A stretch of DNA of 6,266 nucleotides, taken from contig JAITHG010000136.1 of NCBI GenBank assembly GCA_031280075.1, positions 1 through 6,266 on the forward strand. Reading direction: 5' to 3'. The notes beneath the pieces were generated by a model. It was not told the DNA's origin and did not search any database. It saw nothing but the letters and a program-made list of their open reading frames with translations. Position numbers and translations under genes: made by a program. The DNA is from Eubacteriales Family XIII. Incertae Sedis bacterium (lineage in GTDB: Bacteria; Bacillota_A; Clostridia; Peptostreptococcales; Anaerovoracaceae). Each line of letters starts with the position of its first letter. Position 1 is the stretch's first letter. This document shows, piece after piece, positions 1-4,780 of this stretch.

Positions 1-70
1 CGACTGCGCGACCTATCCCCCGCGAGCCCCCTGTCACCAAGGCCGTCCGGCCTGACAATAATCCTTCCAT
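1..70 (-). CDS. fabG: 3-oxoacyl-ACP reductase FabG, N-terminal part only (cut by window edge)
   Basis: Reading leftward from an ATG at 70-68 gives 23 residues that begin MEGLLSGRTALVTGGSRGIG and then run off the window. The TGGSRGIG stretch (residues 13-20) is the TGxxxGIG dinucleotide-binding loop of short-chain dehydrogenases/reductases, placed right at the N-terminus as in FabG. FabG reduces 3-oxoacyl-ACP to 3-hydroxyacyl-ACP with NADPH in the cytosol. The position directly after fabD on the same strand is the classic fab operon order and is the main reason to prefer FabG over another SDR. The gap from the fabD stop is 65 bp. An AGAGGAG sequence at 82-88 lies 11 nt before the ATG and a GAGG abuts it, so the start is reasonably supported. 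The catalytic Ser-Tyr-Lys residues lie outside the window and cannot be checked. Confidence 0.85.
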   Translation of the reverse strand, partial: MEGLLSGRTALVTGGSRGIGRAV

Positions 71-135
71 CCTCAGATCGTCTCCTCTTTCTTTGATTGA
101 TTCCACTCCAATTGACAAACTAGTCCCGTTTCCTG

Positions 136-1119
136 TCATTTCGTCAAGGATGCCCATGCCTCTTCGAGCGAGGCGACATCCGACACATTCATGGCAAGGA
201 TGCCGGGCAGCGACTTCTTCACGAAACCTGTCAGCGCCTTGCCTGGCCCGAACTCGACGACAGCGTCCACACCGAGCGCGGAGATCGCCTCCAGCGTCTC
301 CTGCCAGTAGACGGGCGACATCGCCTGTCTTCCCATGACCTCGTCTACCGAACCGGCGTACTCCGCGATCGGTCTGCCGGTCAGGTTCAGGAAGACCGGG
401 CAGGTGGGCGTGCCAAACTGGATGTCCTGCGCCGCTTGCCGGATGCCCTCTGCCGCCGGACGCATGATCTCCGTATGGAAAGCCGTACTGACGGGCAGCG
501 GGATGATCTTCAGCTTCCTGCCGACCTCCTTGGCGCGGGCGGCGAGTTGATCGATCGCCTCGGCATCCCCCGCGACGACCGTCTGCGTCGGCGCGTTGAA
601 GTTGACCGCCTCCAGCACGAGCCCGCGCGCCTCAAGCCCCGCGCTGTCGTGGACATCGCGCACCGCCTCGAGCACTTCTGCGCGCGATCCGATCACTGCC
701 GCCATCGCGCCGCGCGGGCTGCCGTCCCCATGTCGACCGGCATCCGCCATCAGCGCACTGCGCCGGCGAACGAGAGCAAGCCCCTCCGCAAAGGACGGGA
801 TCAATCCCGCCGCAGTAAATGCGGCGTACTCTCCGAGCGAAAAGCCCGCCATTCCGACGACCTCGATGCGCTCTTCAAAGTCCGGACGTTCTGTGAACGC
901 CGCCCATGCTGCCAGATCCACCGTGTAGACGGCAGGCTGTGTCACGCGCGTATCCTTCAGCGCATCCTCTGGTCCATCGAACATGAGCCGCTGCAACTCC
1001 ACACCTGCTGAGTCGATGACGGCTCGGGCTGCCGCAGAGGCCTCGTGCAGATCCTTGCCCATACCGGGGCACTGCGCGCCCTGACCCGCAAACAGTGCTG
1101 CGATCTTTTTCTTTACCAT
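136..1119 (-). CDS. fabD: Malonyl-CoA:ACP S-malonyltransferase FabD
   Basis: The protein has 327 residues and transfers malonyl from CoA to acyl carrier protein to supply the extender unit of fatty-acid synthesis. Visible motifs are GQGAQ (residues 12-16, oxyanion-hole loop), the nucleophile elbow GFSLGEYAA (92-100, Ser94), the carboxylate-binding Arg120 in the RRRSALM stretch, catalytic His215 in STAFHTE, SPVYWQETL (268-276) and the C-terminal EFGPGKALTGFVKK. The elbow has Phe where many FabDs have His. At 327 residues it is slightly longer than E. coli FabD (about 309). The excess lies in loops near residues 126-136 and 156-167. The ATG at 1119-1117 was chosen because it begins MVKKKIAALFAGQG, as FabD does, and has AGGAGG (1129-1134) 9 nt upstream. 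It overlaps the fabK stop by 7 bp (ATGGTAA), which suggests translational coupling. Reading further upstream in this frame only runs inside fabK. Confidence 0.96.
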   Translation of the reverse strand: MVKKKIAALFAGQGAQCPGMGKDLHEASAAARAVIDSAGVELQRLMFDGPEDALKDTRVTQPAVYTVDLAAWAAFTERPDFEERIEVVGMAGFSLGEYAAFTAAGLIPSFAEGLALVRRRSALMADAGRHGDGSPRGAMAAVIGSRAEVLEAVRDVHDSAGLEARGLVLEAVNFNAPTQTVVAGDAEAIDQLAARAKEVGRKLKIIPLPVSTAFHTEIMRPAAEGIRQAAQDIQFGTPTCPVFLNLTGRPIAEYAGSVDEVMGRQAMSPVYWQETLEAISALGVDAVVEFGPGKALTGFVKKSLPGILAMNVSDVASLEEAWASLTK

Positions 1120-2051
1120 GCGCAGAGCCCTCCTGCTGCGGAAAGCAGTTCCCGCGCTTCCGAGAACATCTCTTCGATGATCCCGGCGGCGGGCTGCGTC
1201 TTGCCCACGAGCCCGGCGATCTGCCCGGACATGAGCGAGCCGTAGTCCGTGTCGCCGTCCACGACCGCCTTGCGCAACGTGCCGCTCAGATAGGCTTCGT
1301 ACTCCTCGAGGCTGATGTCTTCCTTCTCCATCTTCAAAGCTTCGCGGGCGAGCTTGTTCTTCAGCACGCGCACGGGATGCCCTGTGTTCCTGCCAGTGAC
1401 GACAGTGTCGCTGTCTTTTGCCGCGATCACGCGGTCTTTGTATGCCTGTGCGACCTGGCATTCCTCAGCGACCAGGAAGCGCGTGCCCACCTGCACACCC
1501 GAGGCACCCAGCAGGAAGGCGGCAGCCACACCGCGGCCGTCCCCGATGCCGCCGGCAGCCAGGACAGGGATGTCCACCGCATCCACAACCTGCGGGACGA
1601 GTGCCATGGTCGTCAGCTCGCCGATGTGCCCACCGCCCTCCAGCCCTTCGGCGATGAGGGCATCCGCACCGACGCGCGCGAGGCGGATGGCGAGGGCGAC
1701 GTTCGACACGACCGGGACGACTTTCGTGCCCGCCCCCTTCAGCGCAGCGACGTACTTGCCCGGATTGCCCGCGCCCGTGGTCACGAGCGGTACCCTCTCG
1801 TCACAGACGACCTGCATGACATCGTCCACCGCCGGGTTCATCAGCATGACATTCACGCCAAAAGGTTTGTCTGTCAGGTCTCTAGCCTGTCGGATCTGCG
1901 CACGCACAAAGTCTGCGTCCGCGCTGCCTGCGGCGATCAACCCCAGCCCGCCCCCATTCGAGACGGCGGCGGCGAGCCGCGCCTCGGCGACCCATGCCAT
2001 GCCGCCCTGCAGGATCGGATATCTGATGCCGAACGATTCTGTGATCTTCAT
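1113..2051 (-). CDS. fabK: Enoyl-ACP reductase II FabK (FMN-dependent)
   Basis: The protein has 312 residues and matches the FabK/2-nitropropane-dioxygenase-like TIM-barrel flavoproteins, which reduce trans-2-enoyl-ACP with NAD(P)H through FMN. The N-terminus carries YPILQGGMAWV (11-21) and the NGGGLGLIAAG loop (32-42). The active-site segment EGLEGGGHIGELTT (135-148) contains His142, the counterpart of the key His of pneumococcal FabK. The phosphate-binding stretch AAGGIGDGRG (165-174) is followed by GASGVQVGTRFL (182-193). The length is close to known FabKs (about 315-325). This enzyme replaces FabI in many Firmicutes, and FabK as a family is insensitive to triclosan. AAAGGA (2060-2065) lies 8 nt before the ATG. 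It is the first gene of the fab operon here and its stop overlaps the fabD start. A 341-bp structured non-coding region with a strong promoter lies upstream. Closely related nitronate monooxygenases are the alternative, but the fab context argues for FabK. Confidence 0.95.
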   Translation of the reverse strand: MKITESFGIRYPILQGGMAWVAEARLAAAVSNGGGLGLIAAGSADADFVRAQIRQARDLTDKPFGVNVMLMNPAVDDVMQVVCDERVPLVTTGAGNPGKYVAALKGAGTKVVPVVSNVALAIRLARVGADALIAEGLEGGGHIGELTTMALVPQVVDAVDIPVLAAGGIGDGRGVAAAFLLGASGVQVGTRFLVAEECQVAQAYKDRVIAAKDSDTVVTGRNTGHPVRVLKNKLAREALKMEKEDISLEEYEAYLSGTLRKAVVDGDTDYGSLMSGQIAGLVGKTQPAAGIIEEMFSEARELLSAAGGLCAW

Positions 2052-2072
2052 TCGTTGCGTCCTTTCATACGA

Positions 2073-2094
2073 GAAGCCGGATCATCCCGGCTTC
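2073..2094 (-). promoter_or_regulatory. Hairpin just upstream of the fabK ribosome-binding site
   Basis: GAAGCCGG and CCGGCTTC form a perfect 8-bp GC-rich stem around a 6-nt loop. It ends 7 bases upstream of the AAAGGA ribosome site. There is no following T-run on the minus strand, so it is not a normal intrinsic terminator. It could act on translation or mRNA stability of fabK, or it could be the 3' hairpin of an upstream RNA. The structure is seen directly; the function is inference. Confidence 0.45.
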
Positions 2095-2181
2095 CACCCT
2101 TCGCTTGTTCTATTTTCGGTCCGAACCGGCACTTCGCCCCAACTGGCGCTTGCCGTTCCCACGCACTGCAAAATCGATCAA

Positions 2182-2336
2182 TGCTCCGGCAGCTAAACAT
2201 TGGACACAAAGCGGTGTTCAGCGCACCGGCATGCAAGGCGCAAAACACAGCAATACTGGCGGTATTGCGAGGCTTTGCAACGCAGCAGGACGGTGTGCTG
2301 GACGGCGCGACTGTCCAAGGTTTAGCTGTCGGAGCA
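2182..2336 (-). ncRNA. 155-nt rod-forming inverted repeat: candidate structured RNA (6S-like) or leader element
   Basis: Arms at 2182-2206 and 2312-2336 are reverse complements over 25 bp with two irregular positions. All pairs share one symmetry axis near 2259, and the very centre is a perfect 7-bp stem (2250-2256 with 2262-2268) around the 5-nt loop 2257-2261. Between them lie a bubble of 12 by 11 nt (2207-2218 and 2301-2311), a 10-bp stem (2219-2228 with 2291-2300, one imperfect pair), an internal loop of about 11 by 12 nt, and a 5-bp stem (2240-2244 with 2274-2278). The whole element folds as one long rod with a central bubble, the general shape of 6S RNA. A TATACT -10 box places transcription start at the base of the rod, which favours the minus strand. 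Against a small RNA, the only U-run after the rod is four U's about 7 nt on (2174-2171). Alternatives are a fabK leader or a MITE-like insertion, although no clear target duplication is seen. No sequence match to a known RNA family was recognised. Confidence 0.4.
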
Positions 2337-2342
2337 ATAATA

Positions 2343-2371
2343 AGTATACCTTTTTCCCATCTGCTTTGCAA
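2343..2371 (-). promoter_or_regulatory. Sigma-70-type promoter upstream of fabK / rod element
   Basis: On the minus strand TTGCAA (2371-2366) is separated by exactly 17 nt from TATACT (2348-2343), both close to consensus. The predicted transcription start is about 2336-2338, right at the first paired base of the rod-forming inverted repeat. The promoter starts 22 nt past the stop codon of the carboxypeptidase gene, so fabK can be transcribed independently of that gene. Confidence 0.7.
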
Positions 2372-2392
2372 GCATGCTGCGCAGGCGCGCAA

Positions 2393-3478
2393 TCATTCCC
2401 CCTTGTCAATTTTGATCGCGCCGTATACGGTCAGCAGGTCATCTATGTGCAGCGCCTGCGTCCGGAAGTTGTCCGGCATCGCCTCCGCTGTCACGAGGAG
2501 AAAACCCACATCGTCCTTGACGAAATAGCTCGCCAGGCACTGCCCCGCATCCGAAGTGTAGCCTGTCTTGCCTCCGAGGATCCTGCCGTCTGCCATCTCT
2601 AGCTCCAGTCCCTCCTTCTGGTACAGCGTGCTCTTGAGTTCGTATCCCTCCGGACGGCTCGCTGTAGATGCAGTCCGGTAGGTCTGCGTCGTGAAAAACT
2701 CGTAAAAATCTTCATTGTAGAGGGCGTAGTCGAGTGCGAGAGCGATGTCACTGACCGTGGAATAGTTCTTCTTTTCGTGAAGCCCGACCGGGTTTGTGAA
2801 GTGCGAATCCTTCATGCCGATCCGCTTCGCCATGGCGTTCATGCGCTCGACGAATGCCTCCTCTCCCCCCGCGACCTCCACCGCAAGAGCAGCAGTGCAT
2901 TCTGAGCCGGAGGAGATGAGCACCCCGTATAGCAGATCCCTGATACTGAACGTTTCGCCGCTGCGGAAGCCAGCTATGGAAGCCCCATCCCCGTAATAAT
3001 GCGAAAAATCCGCATCCGTGAGGGTGATCTCCCGGTCGAGGTCGGGTGCGCCGTCCAAGACGACGAGGGCGGTGATGATCTTCACCATGGATGCCGGGTA
3101 GATCCTGCTGTCCGGTTTTTCTGCAGACCAGATGCGGTTGTGCAGATATGCATCGTCCGCGCCCTCTCCGTCTGTCTCGTCCACCCAGTTCTCACGCCCC
3201 TCGAACTTCCGCGAGAAGCCCGTCCGCTGCAGCAGGATGTAGGACGCGCTGTTCAGGGCATCTGCGGGCTCACACTCGACTTTGACTGCATTCGCCTTCT
3301 TTTCAAACGCAGCCACCGCCTGCGAGACGGTATCGCGCATCTCCTTCTCCATGCGCACGTCCGAGACTTTTGCGAAGGCAAACACCGCGACGGCCACAAT
3401 TGCTAGGACGAGGAAGGCCCATCGAAGCGTGCGGTCGCCCCGTCTTTTTTTGAAGCTGAAAAAATATCCTTTGCTCAT
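2393..3478 (-). CDS. D-alanyl-D-alanine carboxypeptidase (peptidase S11 / PBP5-like), membrane-anchored
   Basis: The protein has 361 residues. Residues 10-19 are basic (KKRRGDRTLR) and are followed by one hydrophobic segment (20-36), so the catalytic part is outside the membrane. A segment rich in charged residues (38-75) precedes the penicillin-binding domain. The SxxK motif is SMVK (130-133, nucleophile Ser130, Lys133), the second motif is SGS (190-192) and the third is KTG (304-306) in LGGKTGYTS. Enzymes of this family remove the terminal D-Ala from peptidoglycan pentapeptides and so limit cross-linking. The second motif has Ser where PBP5 has Asn (SxN), so it departs from the textbook form. 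The ATG at 3478-3476 was chosen because it gives a normal signal-anchor. An upstream TTG at 3520 would place the promoter -10 inside the gene. No Shine-Dalgarno site precedes the ATG, and the predicted transcript starts on it. It is divergent from a polysaccharide deacetylase, which supports a wall role. The exact paralogue (DacA/DacB/DacF) cannot be told. Confidence 0.92.
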   Translation of the reverse strand: MSKGYFFSFKKRRGDRTLRWAFLVLAIVAVAVFAFAKVSDVRMEKEMRDTVSQAVAAFEKKANAVKVECEPADALNSASYILLQRTGFSRKFEGRENWVDETDGEGADDAYLHNRIWSAEKPDSRIYPASMVKIITALVVLDGAPDLDREITLTDADFSHYYGDGASIAGFRSGETFSIRDLLYGVLISSGSECTAALAVEVAGGEEAFVERMNAMAKRIGMKDSHFTNPVGLHEKKNYSTVSDIALALDYALYNEDFYEFFTTQTYRTASTASRPEGYELKSTLYQKEGLELEMADGRILGGKTGYTSDAGQCLASYFVKDDVGFLLVTAEAMPDNFRTQALHIDDLLTVYGAIKIDKGE

Positions 3479-3484
3479 GAATGA

Positions 3485-3493
3485 ATTATACCA
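3485..3493 (-). promoter_or_regulatory. Extended -10 promoter of the carboxypeptidase gene (leaderless start)
   Basis: On the minus strand TGG-TATAAT is a perfect -10 hexamer with the TGn extension. No good -35 is seen 16-18 nt upstream, as is common for extended -10 promoters. Counting 7 nt from the last T of the hexamer puts +1 at 3478, the A of the carboxypeptidase ATG. The mRNA would then have no 5' leader. If the true start of translation lies elsewhere this reading changes. Confidence 0.55.
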
Positions 3494-3513
3494 TAGTGCA
3501 CCAAACCGAATCC

Positions 3514-3539
3514 TTAACAACTTCTTGCATAATTGTTAA
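3514..3539. promoter_or_regulatory. TTAACAA-N12-TTGTTAA inverted repeat, possible operator in the divergent promoter region
   Basis: Two perfect 7-bp arms, TTAACAA (3514-3520) and TTGTTAA (3533-3539), are separated by 12 nt. The site lies about 36-61 bp upstream of the predicted carboxypeptidase start, where a regulator could meet RNA polymerase, and about 100 bp upstream of the deacetylase promoter. The surrounding bases are AT-rich in a GC-rich window, so chance occurrence is less unlikely here than in coding DNA. No known regulator was recognised. Confidence 0.3.
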
Positions 3540-3627
3540 TACTCTGCTTGGATCGACAGGACAATTTACAGAAATAATGGGAAGAGCAACTAAATCGCCC
3601 GCAGGTGGGCACAGGGAGAAAAAAGCG

Positions 3628-3636
3628 TGTTATACT
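3628..3636 (+). promoter_or_regulatory. Extended -10 promoter for the polysaccharide deacetylase gene
   Basis: TGT-TATACT has a near-consensus -10 hexamer with the TGn extension. The predicted start is near 3641-3644, leaving a leader of roughly 90 nt. No convincing -35 is seen 17 nt upstream. Confidence 0.45.
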
Positions 3637-3692
3637 GAATGCTAGCCCTCTGCATACACCAGCGGGGCAAGATTATCACAAGTGTTTAGCAT

Positions 3693-3708
3693 GTGCATCT
3701 GTATGCAC
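3693..3708 (+). promoter_or_regulatory. Small hairpin in the deacetylase leader
   Basis: GTGCAT and ATGCAC form a perfect 6-bp stem with a 4-nt loop, followed by GG and four T's (3711-3714), about 13 nt before the ribosome site. It resembles a weak attenuator or terminator-like element but the stem is short. It may have no role. Confidence 0.25.
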
Positions 3709-3730
3709 GGTTTTGAAATATAGGGAGAAT

Positions 3731-4780
3731 ATGTTTCGACGGATTATACACAAAGCGGCTTTGTTCCTCTGCGCCGTTATCGTGCTCGCAAGCCAGTCCT
3801 TCTCTTCGGATGCAGTTGTGTCCCCCCTGCCTGGCGCGGCGGTCGGCACGGACAGCATCACCCCAAGCGTACATGCCTTGCAGAAGGCAGTGCGATACGC
3901 AGATCTCCTCTATCAGACAGCGGCGGCGACCAAGATCAAGTCGCTGCGCGTCGATGCGAAGCGGCTCCTCTTCGGGCGGAAGGGAGACAGGCTTGAGCTT
4001 GTCGTGTTCCTGCGGCCGTCCAATACGGATCGCTCCGCCCTCAAGTTCCTGACAAGCGACCCGAAAGTAGCAACAGTTAGCCGGAACGGAATGGTGCGGG
4101 CGCGAGGCTATGGCAGGTGCTTCATCACGGTCAAAGCGGGCGCGCTGAAGAAGAAGATCCCTGTGCAGGTCGCCAAGAAATGGATCGCCATCACATGGGA
4201 CGACGGTCCCGGCACATACACGGAGAAACTCCTGGAATCCTTGGACAGGATGCACGTCCCCTGCACCTTCTTCGTCGTCGGCACGATGTGTTGCCCCGAC
4301 AATCACCAGAAGCTGCTGCGCCGCATGCGGAAGGATGGGCATGAAATCGGCAACCACAGCTGGGCGCATGTCGGGACAAAGACGGTCATTCGCGCATCCG
4401 TAAAAAAGACGGACACCGCCGTACACGACGCGACCGGGCTTGGCACGGCACTTCTCCGTCCACCCGGCGGCGCGATCAACCCGAACACGAAAAAATGCAG
4501 GAAGCCTATTATCCTCTGGTCTGTAGACCCGAAGGACTGGCGGTACAGGAACGCGAAACGCGTAAAAGAATACATCCTCTCACACGCCTACAGCGGCAGC
4601 ATCGTCCTCCTGCACGACATCCACAAGACGAGCGTGCAGGGCGGGCTTGATGCCATCCGAGCGCTCAAGAAAGAAGGATACGCCTTCCTCACCGTCTCCC
4701 AACTCCTCGGCGATGACCTGAAGGATGGGGTGACCTATACGAAGGGCGCGAAAAAAGTGCGCACGATGAAGTTTACCTGA
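3731..4780 (+). CDS. Secreted polysaccharide deacetylase (Big2-like + NodB domains)
   Basis: The protein has 349 residues. An N-terminal signal peptide is visible: basic MFRRIIHK, hydrophobic residues 9-20, then a Ser-rich c-region to about residue 27. Residues 68-148 resemble a bacterial Ig-like (Big2) domain, with SDPKVATVSRNGMVRARGYG and a following ITVKAG strand. Residues 150-330 are a NodB homology domain with all five motifs: TWDDGP (155-160, Asp157/158), HSWAH (209-213), RPPGG (243-247), SVDPKDW (264-270) and VLLHD (292-296, His295). The family removes N-acetyl groups from peptidoglycan, chitin-like or other exopolysaccharides with a divalent metal held by the Asp-His-His triad. The ATG at 3731 was chosen because it starts the signal peptide and follows AGGGAG (3722-3727), although the 3-nt spacing is tight. 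Longer in-frame starts from 3605 would bury the signal and include the promoter. It is divergent from a carboxypeptidase, so peptidoglycan GlcNAc or MurNAc is a plausible but unproven substrate. Confidence 0.92.
   Translation: MFRRIIHKAALFLCAVIVLASQSFSSDAVVSPLPGAAVGTDSITPSVHALQKAVRYADLLYQTAAATKIKSLRVDAKRLLFGRKGDRLELVVFLRPSNTDRSALKFLTSDPKVATVSRNGMVRARGYGRCFITVKAGALKKKIPVQVAKKWIAITWDDGPGTYTEKLLESLDRMHVPCTFFVVGTMCCPDNHQKLLRRMRKDGHEIGNHSWAHVGTKTVIRASVKKTDTAVHDATGLGTALLRPPGGAINPNTKKCRKPIILWSVDPKDWRYRNAKRVKEYILSHAYSGSIVLLHDIHKTSVQGGLDAIRALKKEGYAFLTVSQLLGDDLKDGVTYTKGAKKVRTMKFT

Larger units (their letters stand above)
2052..2392 (-). other. 341-bp non-coding region upstream of fabK (presumed 5' leader)
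   Basis: No convincing gene lies here. From right to left it holds a short GCGC hairpin just after the carboxypeptidase stop (2378-2391, no T-run), a sigma-70-type promoter (2343-2371), the long inverted repeat (2182-2336), an unstructured-looking stretch, a small CGGT/ACCG hairpin near 2117-2128, an 8-bp hairpin (2073-2094) and the fabK ribosome site (2060-2065). I found no second good promoter between the inverted repeat and fabK. The simplest reading is therefore a leader of about 285 nt, although an independent small RNA upstream of fabK remains possible. No FapR- or FabT-type operator was recognisable by eye. Confidence 0.6.

Noticed and set aside
136..1461. A longer fabD reading starting inside fabK (441 residues)
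   Set aside because: The extra N-terminal residues are Arg-rich and lie wholly in the fabK coding region. FabD homology starts at the ATG at 1119, which has its own AGGAGG site.
2182..2336. Calling the inverted repeat an insertion sequence
   Set aside because: It has no room for a transposase and no clear flanking duplication, and there is no second copy in the window. A MITE is still possible and is kept as an alternative.
2378..2391. GCGC hairpin after the carboxypeptidase stop as its terminator
   Set aside because: The stem is only 5 bp and no T-run follows on the minus strand.
2048..2392. A 114-residue minus-strand frame covering the fabK leader
   Set aside because: Its residues are Cys/Ala/Arg-rich without domain character, it runs through the inverted repeat and overlaps the promoter, and it has no ribosome site.
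1095..2528. A 477-residue plus-strand frame across fabK and beyond
   Set aside because: It is the opposite-strand image of fabK, rich in His/Arg/Cys, and crosses a promoter and two gene boundaries. High GC makes such long false frames common.
3479..3520. An N-terminal extension of the carboxypeptidase from a TTG codon
   Set aside because: It encloses the perfect TATAAT and adds residues not expected before a signal-anchor. It stays the fallback if the leaderless start is wrong.
3605..3730. An N-terminal extension of the deacetylase
   Set aside because: It would put the -10 box and leader hairpin inside the coding region and bury the signal peptide 42 residues in.
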